A DNA stretch of 64,000 nt from Proteobacteria bacterium ST_bin11 (GCA_002083615.1 MSXO01000003.1:120530-184529), one strand, 5' to 3'. Counted from the stretch's first letter, positions 39,525 to 48,561 are shown. Translations and numbers: made by a program. The notes: a model not told the origin generated them from the sequence alone.

Positions 39525-40433
39525 TTATTTAGTCGATTTGATGAACTCGCGAGCGACTTCAAAAGCATGTTCGAAATGCAAAAATAGCGGCTGATCGCTT
39601 TCTAGCATTCTTTTCAGCAGACGACTTTGCGCTTGATACTTAATATTGCCTATCGCCAAAGCACCTATGCCTACTGCGCCACTGGCTGACCCAGCCAATG
39701 GTTTGCCGTTGTCGAACGCATCAATGCCAGAAATGCCGGCTGGCGGTACCGCGTTTACATCGGCAGCCACTTTCAATTGTGCGGCTTTGGAAATCAACTC
39801 AGTGCTTAATAACTCAATACCTGCGGCACCTGTCGCGAATACCACGTCGGCACTTTTCATGTATTCGGCTTTATCGGCATCAGTACCTGCAAGCACCGTG
39901 ATTTTGCCATCGCCAAATTCTTCGCTACAGAGTTCGGCGATGCGCTCGGCTTTATCCAATTGCCTACCGATGATTCTGACTTTAGCACCCGCTTGAGCGG
40001 CAATGACCGCTGCCGCTTGTCCAACAGGACCTGTACCACCCAAGGCAATGACGTTTTTACCTTCCAGCGTGGTATCAAATTTCTCAGCCAATTCTTTCTC
40101 GACAGCCGCCACCATACCGGCAGCCGTAGTGAATGCCCCGCTAGGGTCAGCAAATACCGATACTTCAAAAGGCGGCACCATAGAATTCTTTGCCATCTTC
40201 AGCATGTCCATCGCTTGCTTAGTCTCGCGACCGCCGATGAAGATTGCGGTACGTAATAGGCCTTTCGGGCTGCGAGAAAAAATCGCATCTTGGACCAAGC
40301 CCCTTACTTCGCTGGGTTCAACGTTTATGTAGGGGATAGCTGAAATCCAACCAGCATCCATCGCCATGTTGACGTCGAATGGACTTAAGTTCTTGGCTGT
40401 AGTCAGCATGTGCAGAATAAAGGGTTTTTCCAT
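39525..40433 (-). CDS. mtdB: Methylene-tetrahydromethanopterin dehydrogenase MtdB
   Basis: A 302-residue cytosolic enzyme of H4MPT-linked C1 oxidation. It opens FILHMLTTAKNLSPFDVNMAMDAG, very close to Methylobacterium MtdB; further blocks are FSRSPKG, IFIGGR, PPFEVSVFADPSG, ALGGTGPVGQAAAV, ADVNAVPPAGISG and GIGALAIGNIKY. After the second Rossmann strand it has IIGRQLDKA, a basic residue as in NADP-using MtdA (GRKLDKA). The downstream twin has an aspartate there, so the two may differ in coenzyme. The pair is a strong methylotrophy marker. Confidence 0.92.
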   Translation of the reverse strand: MEKPFILHMLTTAKNLSPFDVNMAMDAGWISAIPYINVEPSEVRGLVQDAIFSRSPKGLLRTAIFIGGRETKQAMDMLKMAKNSMVPPFEVSVFADPSGAFTTAAGMVAAVEKELAEKFDTTLEGKNVIALGGTGPVGQAAAVIAAQAGAKVRIIGRQLDKAERIAELCSEEFGDGKITVLAGTDADKAEYMKSADVVFATGAAGIELLSTELISKAAQLKVAADVNAVPPAGISGIDAFDNGKPLAGSASGAVGIGALAIGNIKYQAQSRLLKRMLESDQPLFLHFEHAFEVAREFIKSTK

Positions 40434-40519
40434 GATGGCCTCTTATAATTTGATTAGCCGGTAAGTATAAAAGAAAAGGCAAGACGATAACAATTCTAGG
40501 CGAAATGCCGAATCGCGCT

Positions 40520-41314
40520 TTATTTTAAGCGAGCTGGCACATGCGGTTCGATGGCGTGGTACATCAATTGATGCATTTTGGGGTTACCGACGATAATATT
40601 GCCGGATTGTAAGTATTTGTCATTAAAGGAAAAATCAGTAGCAACACCACCCGCTTCTTGCACCAAAATAACGCCGGCGGCAATATCCCATTCCTTGACA
40701 CCGATTTCCCAATAAGCGTCCAAACGACCGCAGGCCACATAAGCCATATCGAGTGCCGCAGCTCCGGCGCGGCGGATACCGGCAGAATCGGCGCAGACAG
40801 CTTTAAACATACCCATATAAGGCTCGATGTTTTCCATAGTTTTAAACGGAAAACCGGTGCCTATAAGGGCGCCGCGCATACTACTCTGTTTGGTAACGCG
40901 GATTTTGCGATTGTTCAACATCGCTCCGCCACCGCGCTCGGCTGTGAAGAGTTCGTCACGAGTGGGATCGTAAATCACGCCCAACTCCAGCTTATTTTTG
41001 TTTTTTAACGCTATGGACACCGCATACTGCGGAAAGCCGTGTAAAAAATTGGTAGTACCGTCCAACGGGTCGATGATCCAGGTGTAGTCGTTACCTTTAT
41101 GTTCACCGCTTTCCTCAGCAAGAATGGCGTGTTCGGGAAAGGCGGCGCGGATAACTTTAATGATTTCCTGCTCGGCAGCTCGATCGACTTCGGAAGCATA
41201 GTCGTTGCGGCTTTTTTGATCGATGGTGAGTTTCTCGATATTTTGTGAAGAGCGCTGGATTAGGTCGCCGGCGTTCCGCGCTGCGCGGACGGCAATATTT
41301 AGCATCGGGTGCAT
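40520..41314 (-). CDS. suhB: Inositol-1-monophosphatase SuhB
   Basis: A 264-residue magnesium-dependent phosphatase. Motifs: ILAEESGEH (metal glutamates), WIIDPLDGTTNFLHGFP (catalytic loop), and the late WDIAAGVILVQEAGG. SuhB dephosphorylates inositol 1-phosphate and in E. coli also joins the NusG-dependent rRNA antitermination complex. It is divergent from trmJ, with 90 bases between, as in E. coli and Pseudomonas. Confidence 0.95.
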   Translation of the reverse strand: MHPMLNIAVRAARNAGDLIQRSSQNIEKLTIDQKSRNDYASEVDRAAEQEIIKVIRAAFPEHAILAEESGEHKGNDYTWIIDPLDGTTNFLHGFPQYAVSIALKNKNKLELGVIYDPTRDELFTAERGGGAMLNNRKIRVTKQSSMRGALIGTGFPFKTMENIEPYMGMFKAVCADSAGIRRAGAAALDMAYVACGRLDAYWEIGVKEWDIAAGVILVQEAGGVATDFSFNDKYLQSGNIIVGNPKMHQLMYHAIEPHVPARLK

Positions 41315-41404
41315 AGATCTAATTGAAAATGAGCAGTTAGAAAACTCGGATAGGATAGCAAATTTTGCTAGAATCGCTGCTTTTTTAGCCGTAGGGGCTG
41401 GGCA

Positions 41405-42130
41405 TTGCTATCACAATTTAAAGTGGTTTTAGTCGAAACCTCCCATCCCGGCAACATCGGCGCGGTTGCCAGAGCCATGAAAAATATGCGGATGGATCAG
41501 TTGCGCCTGGTATCGCCAAAATGTTTTCCACACGCCGACGCCACCGCCCGGGCTTCGGGGGCTGACGACTTACTTAGAGCCGCGACAGTGTTCGACTCCC
41601 TGCAGGATGCAATCGCCGATTGCCGGATTGTCTTGGGTTCCAGTGCGCGAGATCGAACCATCAGTTGGCCCTGTCTGACAGCACGACAGACTGCTGAAAA
41701 ATGGGTAAGCGCGTTGCCGGAGCAAAATATAGCTTTGGTGTTCGGTCGCGAGAATTCCGGCTTAACAAACCAGGAGCTTGACTTATGCCACTACTTATTG
41801 CGGATACCCTGCAATACAGAATACAGCTCCTTGAACCTAGCTGCGGCAGTCCAAGTGGTATGCTACGAATTGTTCGTGGCGTCCGGCCAACAGATGGTTA
41901 GCAAGGTTGGTGACTTAGGCGAAGAACCCTTGGCAACGGCTGAGCAAATGGAAGCATTCTACGTGCATCTCCAACAAACTATGCTGGATATCGGCTTTCT
42001 GCACCCGGAACGCTCCCAATCTATCATGCGCCGCTTGCGGCGAATCTTTAACCGGACCCAGCTGGATACCAAAGAGTTGGACATCCTGAGAGGCATCTTG
42101 CGCTTCTCGCAAAATCATAATACCGAATAA
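41405..42130 (+). CDS. trmJ: tRNA (cytidine/uridine-32-2'-O)-methyltransferase TrmJ
   Basis: A 241-residue SPOUT-family RNA methylase that modifies position 32 of some tRNAs with SAM. N-terminal [22 protein letters not shown], the knot motifs [14 protein letters not shown] and [18 protein letters not shown], and the C-terminal [22 protein letters not shown] are diagnostic. The start is TTG 41405 with GGGG nearby; no in-frame ATG fits the family N-terminus. Four bases separate it from cysE. Order suhB, trmJ, cysE, iscR matches Pseudomonas. Confidence 0.95.
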   Translation: MLSQFKVVLVETSHPGNIGAVARAMKNMRMDQLRLVSPKCFPHADATARASGADDLLRAATVFDSLQDAIADCRIVLGSSARDRTISWPCLTARQTAEKWVSALPEQNIALVFGRENSGLTNQELDLCHYLLRIPCNTEYSSLNLAAAVQVVCYELFVASGQQMVSKVGDLGEEPLATAEQMEAFYVHLQQTMLDIGFLHPERSQSIMRRLRRIFNRTQLDTKELDILRGILRFSQNHNTE

Positions 42131-42134
42131 GCCC

Positions 42135-42887
42135 ATGTTGGCCAGAATCAAAGAAGATATTGATTGCGTATTTGCCCGGGATCCGGCTGCACAGTCGGCT
42201 TTTGAGGTGATAACCACCTATCCCGGTTTTCATGCCGTTTTGATTCATCGTGGCAGCCATTGGTTGTGGTCGCGAGGCTTCAGATGGGCGGCCCGTTATG
42301 TCTCTTTTTTGGGCCGCTGGCTAACCGGAATCGAAATTCATCCCGGCGCTCAAATTGGCCGGCGGTTCTTTATCGATCACGGCATGGGAGTGGTAATCGG
42401 CGAGACAGCGGTGATCGGAGACGATTGCACCTTGTACCACGGGGTAACCCTAGGCGGCACCAGTTGGAGCAAGGGCAAACGCCACCCGACATTGGGCAAA
42501 GGCGTAGTGATAGGTGCTGGCGCAAAGGTCTTGGGGCCGATTGAAATCGGTGAAGGCGCGCGAGTCGGTTCCAATTCTGTAGTGGTAAAATCGGTGCCCG
42601 TTGGTGTCACGGTAGTCGGCATCCCCGCGCATATCGTCGACGACAAAGCCAAACAAGAAAAAGCCAGACGCGACGCGATGGCGCAAAAAATCGGTTTCGA
42701 CGCCTATGGAGCCACCAGCGATATGCCGGATCCCATCGCAAATGCCATCAATCTGATGCTTGATCATATCCACCAACTCGATAAGCAAATAGCCGATATG
42801 CAGCAGGTATTGAACAAGGCCGGTATCGATTGCCATCGTCAAGTGATGCCTGCGCTGGACGATTGCGAGATCAAGGACAAGCAATAA
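42135..42887 (+). CDS. cysE: Serine O-acetyltransferase
   Basis: A 250-residue acetyltransferase making O-acetylserine from serine and acetyl-CoA, the entry step to cysteine. The N-terminal helical domain ([20 protein letters not shown]) is followed by a left-handed beta-helix of hexapeptide repeats (about 65-175) with [15 protein letters not shown] (catalytic Asp and His) and [19 protein letters not shown]. The C-terminal tail is longer and different from E. coli CysE. Lies four bases after trmJ. Upstream of the isc genes it supplies cysteine for sulfur transfer. Confidence 0.94.
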   Translation: MLARIKEDIDCVFARDPAAQSAFEVITTYPGFHAVLIHRGSHWLWSRGFRWAARYVSFLGRWLTGIEIHPGAQIGRRFFIDHGMGVVIGETAVIGDDCTLYHGVTLGGTSWSKGKRHPTLGKGVVIGAGAKVLGPIEIGEGARVGSNSVVVKSVPVGVTVVGIPAHIVDDKAKQEKARRDAMAQKIGFDAYGATSDMPDPIANAINLMLDHIHQLDKQIADMQQVLNKAGIDCHRQVMPALDDCEIKDKQ

Positions 42888-43104
42888 ACTTGTCAGGGAT
42901 TTTCTAACCTCAAACCGCCAACGCCTTTCACCCCAGCGCTCGCTGCGTCGCTCCAAGAAAACTGAAATGCCATTACCTTGAGGCCATTGCAAAACGGCAT
43001 TTCCAATTCATTCAAACAGCCAGAAGCTAGAGCTGGTGGGATTGTCGGCATACATCGAGTAAAAATTGCATAAGTTTGCGAATTCCACTGATAGTTACGA
43101 TCCA

Positions 43105-43137
43105 ATACTTGACCAAATTACTAGGTTTATTTATAGT
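43105..43137 (+). promoter_or_regulatory. iscR promoter with type 1 IscR-like site
   Basis: TTGACC (43109-43114) and TATAGT (43132-43137) are 17 bases apart, an excellent sigma-70 promoter. The left part, starting ATACTTGACC at 43105, matches most of the left half of the E. coli type 1 IscR site (ATASYYGACTRWWWYAG) and overlaps the -35 element. It implies that IscR with its cluster represses its own operon. Confidence 0.78.
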
Positions 43138-43172
43138 CAGGCTTATTTTTATTAGTTTATAAGAGGTTTGAC

Positions 43173-43661
43173 ATGCGGCTTACCACAAAAGGACGTTACG
43201 CGGTCACCGCGATGTTGGATTTGGCTTATCACAGTCAATCCAACCCGGTGACTTTGACTGACATTGCGACTCGGCAAACCATTTCCCTGTCTTACCTTGA
43301 ACAACTGTTTGCGCGTTTGCGCAAAGCTGGCATGGTTAAAGGCGTGAGAGGACCTGGCGGCGGATATACCCTCAGCCGTAGCGCCAAAGACATTAATATC
43401 GCCGACATTATCGAGGCAGTTGACGAACCCGTCGATTCCACAAAATGCGGCGAAAAAGCCAACTGCCACAATGATCAACCTTGCCTGACGCATGATTTGT
43501 GGATGGGCTTGAGCGATCAAATTCGTGGATATTTAAAAGAAATTAGTCTGGGACAACTGCTGGAACGCGATTTTGTCAGCGACGTAGCGAAAAGACAGAG
43601 CAAGCATGTGGAACATGTTATTGAACTGCAACCTAGACAGGAAAAACGCGTCGCCCAGTGA
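43173..43661 (+). CDS. iscR: Fe-S cluster-sensing regulator IscR
   Basis: A 162-residue Rrf2-family regulator. MRLTTKGRYAVTAMLDLA opens the winged helix; LEQLFARLRKAGMVKGVRGPGGGY is the wing; the cluster ligands lie in KCGEKANCHNDQPCLTHDLW, three cysteines spaced by six, plus a histidine, as in E. coli IscR. With a 2Fe-2S cluster it represses isc expression, and without it activates other genes. A good promoter overlapping an IscR-like site lies upstream, and the stop overlaps the next start (GTGA). Confidence 0.96.
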   Translation: MRLTTKGRYAVTAMLDLAYHSQSNPVTLTDIATRQTISLSYLEQLFARLRKAGMVKGVRGPGGGYTLSRSAKDINIADIIEAVDEPVDSTKCGEKANCHNDQPCLTHDLWMGLSDQIRGYLKEISLGQLLERDFVSDVAKRQSKHVEHVIELQPRQEKRVAQ

Positions 43662-44758
43662 TTTATTTGGATCACAACGCCACTACCCGCTGTGACGAGC
43701 GCGTGGTGGAAGCGATGTTGCCCTACTTGAATACCATGTACGGTAACCCGTCCAGTCTTTATAAGCTTGGCCGCATAGCTCGTAGCGCTATTGATACCGC
43801 CCGCGAGCAAATATCTGCCCTGATCGACGCTGCGGGAGCAAGAATAGTGTTTACCAGCGGCGGCACTGAAGCAAATGCTTTGGCACTGGCGAACGCGCGG
43901 CACCGAGGTCTGGCTGTTTCTGCCATTGAACATCCCTCTATTTTCGAAAACGCTGCATACTACAAGCATTGGTTTCGTGACTTGCAAACGATTGAAGTGA
44001 ATGGTGACGGCTTAGTGTCATTGCCGTTGGAAAAAACAAGTTGGCAAACCGGCGACATGGTGTCCGTGATGTTGGCAAACAACGAAACCGGCGTTATTCA
44101 AGACCTTGCCGCCATTTCCGAAGCGCTGGCGGAGCGCGGCTTGAACTTGCACACCGATGCGGTGCAGGCCTTGGGTAAAATACCGGTTTCGTTCAAAACG
44201 CTGGGCGTTAACTTAATGAGTTTATCCAGTCACAAAATATATGGACCGAAAGGCTGCGGAGCTCTGGTAGTCTCCGAGGATTTTGTTTTAAAGCCCTCGC
44301 AGCGCGGCGGCGACCAAGAACATGGCTGGCGGGCCGGCACAGAAAATGTGGCGGCAATAGTGGGTTTTGGCAAAGCAGCCGACTTGGCAAAGTCGGAACT
44401 GGGATCAAGGCAAACACGGATGCTGGCCCTGAGAACACGCTTGGAGCAATCCCTGCGCACTATTCCGGGCTTAGTGATCTTTGCCGAGAAGGCAAAAAGA
44501 ATTCCGAATACGGTGCAGTTTGGTATTCCTGGCATTAGCGGCGAAATGTTGTTAATGCAGTTGGATCAGCGCAATATCGCGGTTTCCAGCGGCTCAGCCT
44601 GTTCTGCGTCTTCCGGCGAGATTAGCCCGGTATTGACTGCCATGGGAGTGGACGTTCGCTTGGCTAGGTCAGCCATCCGCGTCAGTTTGGGAAAAGACAA
44701 CAACGAGTCTGAAATCGATCAATTCGTCGATGTCTTGAAAGCATCGATAGCAAATTAG
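43658..44758 (+). CDS. iscS: Cysteine desulfurase, IscS/NifS type
   Basis: A 366-residue PLP enzyme taking sulfur from cysteine for cluster assembly. YLDHNATTRCDERV at the start, the PLP lysine in LSSHKIYGPKG, RGGDQEHGWRAGTENV and the nucleophile in SSGSACSASSG are class I motifs. It is about 40 residues shorter than E. coli IscS (404), closer to NifS, and the start is GTG overlapping iscR. Fifteen bases separate it from iscA. There is no iscU between the two, unlike the usual operon. Confidence 0.92.
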   Translation: MIYLDHNATTRCDERVVEAMLPYLNTMYGNPSSLYKLGRIARSAIDTAREQISALIDAAGARIVFTSGGTEANALALANARHRGLAVSAIEHPSIFENAAYYKHWFRDLQTIEVNGDGLVSLPLEKTSWQTGDMVSVMLANNETGVIQDLAAISEALAERGLNLHTDAVQALGKIPVSFKTLGVNLMSLSSHKIYGPKGCGALVVSEDFVLKPSQRGGDQEHGWRAGTENVAAIVGFGKAADLAKSELGSRQTRMLALRTRLEQSLRTIPGLVIFAEKAKRIPNTVQFGIPGISGEMLLMQLDQRNIAVSSGSACSASSGEISPVLTAMGVDVRLARSAIRVSLGKDNNESEIDQFVDVLKASIAN

Positions 44759-44773
44759 ATAGGAGAATTAGTC

Positions 44774-45097
44774 ATGGCTATTACCGTCACTGAAAATGCT
44801 GCAAGGCAAATCCAAAAGCAGTTACAAAAGCGCGGAACAGGTTTAGGTTTAAGATTGGGCGTTAAAGCCTCTGGTTGCTCCGGATATGCCTATGTATTGG
44901 ATTACGCCGATCAAGCCGAAACCGATGAGGTTATATTTGATCAATACGATGTGAAAGTGCTGGTTAAACAGGCTGATCTGGATAAATTAAGCGGAATTGA
45001 ATTGGATTACGCCAAGGAGGGTTTCAGCGAAGCCTTCAGATTCAATAATCCGAATGTAAAAGGCACCTGCGGTTGCGGTGAAAGTTTTACAGTATAG
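44774..45097 (+). CDS. iscA: Iron-sulfur cluster assembly protein IscA
   Basis: A 107-residue A-type carrier. The three cluster cysteines are in ASGCSGYAY and the C-terminal GTCGCGESF, standard for IscA. ATAGGAG lies eight bases before ATG 44774. It receives and delivers clusters. It is the last gene of the iscR-iscS-iscA unit; hscB, hscA and fdx do not follow, and a terminator for the opposite strand begins ten bases after its stop. Confidence 0.96.
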   Translation: MAITVTENAARQIQKQLQKRGTGLGLRLGVKASGCSGYAYVLDYADQAETDEVIFDQYDVKVLVKQADLDKLSGIELDYAKEGFSEAFRFNNPNVKGTCGCGESFTV

Positions 45098-45106
45098 CGT
45101 GTAAAA

Positions 45107-45139
45107 ACGCCGGCTTTTCCATCCCGAAAAAGCCGGCGT
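45107..45139 (-). terminator. Intrinsic terminator (minus strand)
   Basis: Perfect 12-bp stem (45107-45118 with 45128-45139), GC-rich, followed on the minus strand by TTTTTAC. It ends the HvfA-like gene; from the iscA side there is no T run. Confidence 0.85.
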
Positions 45140-45149
45140 CATGGGGCGC

Positions 45150-45482
45150 TTATTTCATGTTAGCGCCGCAGTTTCCTTCCATCTTTTTGCCCTCAGTTGC
45201 TGCGTCCGCGGCTGGAGCAGCCGGTTTGTTACCAGCACACTTACCTTCGGTAGCGGCTTTACTGTCGGTGCTTTTTTTCATCATCGAAGCGCCGCATTTT
45301 CCTTCTCCGCAAGAACCGTCTTTCATTTTATCTGCACCGGCTTCAGGCTTGGCTTCTGCCGTCAACATATAACCTGAACTCAACTCAGAAAGCGCAAAGG
45401 GATTATTATCAGCTTGAGCAATATTGCCGACTAAGGCAGCGCCGATTGCAATCGCAAAGGGGGCTTTATTGATTTTCTTCAT
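45150..45482 (-). CDS. HvfA-like secreted peptide with EGKCG motifs (possible MNIO-modified RiPP precursor)
   Basis: A 110-residue exported protein. Residues 1-24 are a signal peptide (cleavage near AQA-D). The mature start NPFALSELSSGYML is the conserved block of HvfA-family peptides; the tail carries four cysteines, in SCGEGKCG (58 and 63), EGKCAG (82) and GNCGAN (105), separated by Lys/Ala-rich spacers. In characterised systems EGKCG cysteines are turned to oxazolone-thioamide copper ligands by a DUF692 (MNIO) enzyme with a DUF2063 partner. Neither partner lies within the window, so the modification here is inference. Own terminator; AGGAG-like ribosome site upstream. Confidence 0.75.
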   Translation of the reverse strand: MKKINKAPFAIAIGAALVGNIAQADNNPFALSELSSGYMLTAEAKPEAGADKMKDGSCGEGKCGASMMKKSTDSKAATEGKCAGNKPAAPAADAATEGKKMEGNCGANMK

Positions 45483-45680
45483 ACTATCTCCTGTGGAAAA
45501 AACTAATTTTTCTAATAAGTGGTGGTCAACTAGAACCCTGCGTTTATGGCAATGGGCCAGTTGCTAATATCACAAAAAAGGCTTGTAAAGTAAAGGCGGG
45601 AAGATTCTGCCAATCGGCAGTATACTTGCGCCCAAAACGATTCATTGCCGCAACCTACCGATGCTATATCAACGCAAACC

Positions 45681-46208
45681 ATGACTTCAAGCACACCCAT
45701 ATTCCAACTGGGGGCCGAGGTATTAAGGCGGCAGGCGCAGCCTGTTGACGACTTTGCCTGCCCGGAGTTCCATACACTGATTGAAACCATGCGCGAGATG
45801 ATGCTGGAAGCCAACGGCGTCGGTATCGCCGCGCCGCAATTGGGCGCTTCGCTGCAAGTTTTAATCATCGCGTCCCGGCCTACATCCCGTTATCCTCACG
45901 CCCCGGAAATGCCGCCCATACTGATGGTAAATCCAAGTTTCGAAATTAGTGATAGCGCACAAGTTAAAGACTGGGAAGGTTGTTTAAGCGTACCAGGTAT
46001 CCGGGCGCTTGTGCCGCGCTACCAGGCGATCGAAGTGCAGTATCAAAATCAGCAAGGCGACGTCTGTCGTTTGGCATTGCAGGGTTTCCCGGCCAGAGTA
46101 TTCCAACACGAGTTCGATCATTTGTTGGGCTTGGTGTATCTGGATAGGGTTGAGAACAATCAAGATATTATTGCCGAAACCGAGTTTTTCAAACGCATCG
46201 CCGCATAG
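45681..46208 (+). CDS. def: Peptide deformylase
   Basis: A 175-residue metalloprotease that removes formyl groups from new proteins. Motif 1 GVGIAAPQLG, motif 2 EGCLSVPG (metal cysteine) and motif 3 HEFDHLLG (metal histidines and catalytic glutamate) are complete. ATG 45681 gives the normal start (IFQLGAEVLRRQAQPV); the frame is open a little upstream. Usually def is followed by fmt; here it is followed 11 bases later by the metallohydrolase gene, so it is probably a second, non-operonic deformylase. Confidence 0.95.
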   Translation: MTSSTPIFQLGAEVLRRQAQPVDDFACPEFHTLIETMREMMLEANGVGIAAPQLGASLQVLIIASRPTSRYPHAPEMPPILMVNPSFEISDSAQVKDWEGCLSVPGIRALVPRYQAIEVQYQNQQGDVCRLALQGFPARVFQHEFDHLLGLVYLDRVENNQDIIAETEFFKRIAA

Positions 46209-46219
46209 GAGTCGACCGA

Positions 46220-47134
46220 ATGAAGTTTGCGTTGTTGTTAGCGGGCTTAATGATTAGTTACAGCGGCATGGCATTGCCGCCGCTATCTTTCAGCCAAATC
46301 GCGCCAGGCGTCTATCTGCACACGGCCGCACATCATTGGCCGGATCGGGACAATCACGGCGAGATTGCCAATATCGGCTTTGTTATTGGTGAGCGCTGTG
46401 TCGCAGTGATAGATAGCGGCGGCAGCCCACAGCAGGGCATCGCGTTGCGAAATACGATCAAACAAGTGACCGCTAAACCGGTTTGTTACGTCATTAACAC
46501 CCATGTGCATCCCGACCATATCTACGGCAATATCGCCTTCAAGGAACCGGGCGTGCAGTTTATCGGCCATCACAAGTTGGCCCGCGCGATGGCCACGCGC
46601 GGCGACCATTATCTCGGGCGCGCGGCGGAATTGTTGGATATTCAAGTCAATCAAGACAACATCATTCCGCCCGATATTGAAGTAAAGGACACAATGACGT
46701 TGAATCTGGGTAATCGCGAACTGGTAGTGACTGCGCATCCGAGTGCCCATACCGATAACGATTTGAGCGTTTACGACAAGGCCACCGATACTATCTGGCT
46801 GGCGGATCTGCTGTTTTTAGAGCATATCCCGGTCATAGACGGCAGTATCAAAGGCTGGTTGGCGGAAATGGAGCGCTTGGAGAGAAATAGCTACAAATTG
46901 GTCGTACCCGGCCACGGACATTTGGTGAAAGATTGGCCGGCAAGTCTGCAGCCGCAAAAAGCCTATTTGACTGGCTTAGCAACCGAACTGAGGGCAATGA
47001 TCAAGCAAGGCAAAACCTTGGAGCAAGCGGTGAATACCGTCGGCTTACCGGCTAAAAAGCATTGGCAGTTATTCGAACAATTCCACCGCAAAAACGTCAC
47101 GATCGCATTTGCAGAGTTGGAATGGGAAGATTAA
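46220..47134 (+). CDS. Quinoprotein relay system zinc metallohydrolase (SoxH-like)
   Basis: A 304-residue exported metallo-beta-lactamase-fold protein. Residues 1-18 are a signal peptide (GMALPP); zinc ligands are NTHVHPDHIYGN and later HPSAHTDNDLSVY, LADLLF and VPGHGHLVKD. This sub-type is found near PQQ-dependent alcohol dehydrogenases and their SoxYZ-like carriers, and one follows 121 bases downstream. The exact reaction is unknown; a role in electron or sulfur relay to quinoproteins is the working idea. GGAG lies upstream of ATG 46220. Confidence 0.82.
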   Translation: MKFALLLAGLMISYSGMALPPLSFSQIAPGVYLHTAAHHWPDRDNHGEIANIGFVIGERCVAVIDSGGSPQQGIALRNTIKQVTAKPVCYVINTHVHPDHIYGNIAFKEPGVQFIGHHKLARAMATRGDHYLGRAAELLDIQVNQDNIIPPDIEVKDTMTLNLGNRELVVTAHPSAHTDNDLSVYDKATDTIWLADLLFLEHIPVIDGSIKGWLAEMERLERNSYKLVVPGHGHLVKDWPASLQPQKAYLTGLATELRAMIKQGKTLEQAVNTVGLPAKKHWQLFEQFHRKNVTIAFAELEWED

Positions 47135-47255
47135 TTCCACCTTCTCAGCGTTGTTCATAGCCGGCATACCCGCCAAGCAGCGCAGACCCAATGCCACCGA
47201 TGGTAAGCTCATATCCGCGCAACGAGCTAAATTTAAAAAATAGGAGACTAAAAGC

Positions 47256-48089
47256 ATGCATAAACCCCACAACGTTCTTTGCCTACTGGCTTTGATAATT
47301 TTGCCTGCGGTGGCCGCTGCGGAAGGCGATGACATTACTTGGAACACTGTTTTAAAAAGCCAATTTTTTGCCGGTAAAACCATCGACGAATCCAATGCGG
47401 TAATCGAATTGGATGCCCCTTATCGGGCAGAAGATCCGGCGATTGTGCCGGTTAAAGTCACCAGCAAATTTGCGCAAACCAAGGAAAAATACATCAAGAA
47501 AATCTGGCTGTTTGTCGATAAAAATCCGTTTCCGTTTGTCGGCGAATTTGAGTTCTTCCCGGAGAGCGGCAAAGCCGATTTGGCCCTGCGCGTACGCGTC
47601 AATACCTATAGCGACATTCGCGCGGTGGCCGAAACCAATGACGGGAAATTCACTATGGCCAAAAAATTCGTGAAAGCCAGCGGCGGCTGCTCGGCACCGA
47701 TCGGCGCGGATCTGGATGAAGCCATGAAGCGGCTCGGCAAAGTAAAGTTTAGGCTCGACGATGGCATTCAAAGCGGTCAACCTGCCCTGACCCAATTGAT
47801 GATCAGCCATCCCAATCTAACGGGTATGCAGATGGATCAAATGACCCGATTTATCAGAAAATCGCACTTCATCGATCAACTGAAAGTGACGTTCAACGGC
47901 AAGCCGGTGCTCAACGCGAAAATCGATATCGCGATCAGCGCCGACCCGAATTTCCGTTTCTACTTTGTACCGGATAAGGCCGGTGAGCTGAAAGCCGAAT
48001 TTACGGATGTATCCTGTGAATCACCCACCAGTCGGAACGTCTGTAGTAAAGGTGGCAGCTATTCGCAAAGCTATACGGTAAGCCCTTAG
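47256..48089 (+). CDS. Quinoprotein dehydrogenase-associated SoxYZ-like carrier
   Basis: A 277-residue periplasmic protein fusing SoxY-like and SoxZ-like halves. Residues 1-22 are a signal peptide. The SoxY-like part (about 28-165) ends with SGGCSAPIGAD, whose cysteine corresponds to the swinging-arm cysteine of SoxY; the SoxZ-like part (about 175-277) has SHPNLTGMQMDQMTRF and FRFYFVPDKAGELKAEF. SoxYZ carries sulfur intermediates in thiosulfate oxidation, while this fused form goes with methanol/alcohol dehydrogenases. TAGGAGACT precedes the ATG. The next gene shares one base with its stop. Confidence 0.86.
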   Translation: MHKPHNVLCLLALIILPAVAAAEGDDITWNTVLKSQFFAGKTIDESNAVIELDAPYRAEDPAIVPVKVTSKFAQTKEKYIKKIWLFVDKNPFPFVGEFEFFPESGKADLALRVRVNTYSDIRAVAETNDGKFTMAKKFVKASGGCSAPIGADLDEAMKRLGKVKFRLDDGIQSGQPALTQLMISHPNLTGMQMDQMTRFIRKSHFIDQLKVTFNGKPVLNAKIDIAISADPNFRFYFVPDKAGELKAEFTDVSCESPTSRNVCSKGGSYSQSYTVSP

Positions 48090-48427
48090 TGGTCAGTCCG
48101 CCAATCAGAGGCGTATTGCTGGCATTAGGCATGCTGGCGTTTGCCGGTGATGCATTCGCACTACGCTGCGGGCATAAGCTGGTCCAAATTGGCGACTATA
48201 AATCCGAGGTCTTGGCAAGATGCGGGGAGCCGGATTCCGTCGAACAGCGCAGAGCAATCCGCGGCAGCCGTTTGCGGCATCCCTACGGCGCATTGGAGAT
48301 AGATCAATTTGAAGAGGTGCTGATCGAAGAGTGGATTTACAACTTCGGGCCACGCAAGTTTCAGCAATTGTTAGAATTTGAAGATGGCGAGCTGAAAAAG
48401 ATCCGCAATTTAAGTTACGGATACTAA
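48089..48427 (+). CDS. DUF2845 family secreted protein
   Basis: A 112-residue exported protein. A GTG start shares a base with the SoxYZ-like stop (TAGTG). Residues 1-24 are a signal peptide (AFAGDAFA); the mature part, LRCGHKLVQIGDYKSEVLARCGEPDSVEQR and WIYNFGPRKFQQLLEFEDGELKKI, is the DUF2845 pattern of two cysteines in a small SmpA/OmlA-like fold. Function unknown. It probably folds or acts in the periplasm with the two upstream products. Confidence 0.82.
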   Translation: MVSPPIRGVLLALGMLAFAGDAFALRCGHKLVQIGDYKSEVLARCGEPDSVEQRRAIRGSRLRHPYGALEIDQFEEVLIEEWIYNFGPRKFQQLLEFEDGELKKIRNLSYGY

Positions 48428-48462
48428 AAGGTCAGGCTTTTAATCCAGATTCAACCGCAAAA

Positions 48463-48484
48463 AAAGCCCGCCGAAACGGCGGGG
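48463..48484 (-). terminator. Intrinsic terminator (minus strand)
   Basis: CCCGCCG/CGGCGGG stem with an AAA loop, followed on the minus strand by a run of seven T. It ends the EAL-protein transcript. Confidence 0.82.
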
Positions 48485-48561
48485 TTAGCAGGATTGCCAC
48501 AGGAGAGCACATCTCACCGAGTCATCGGTAAACCGTCAAAACAGCTTACGCTCAACGCATA

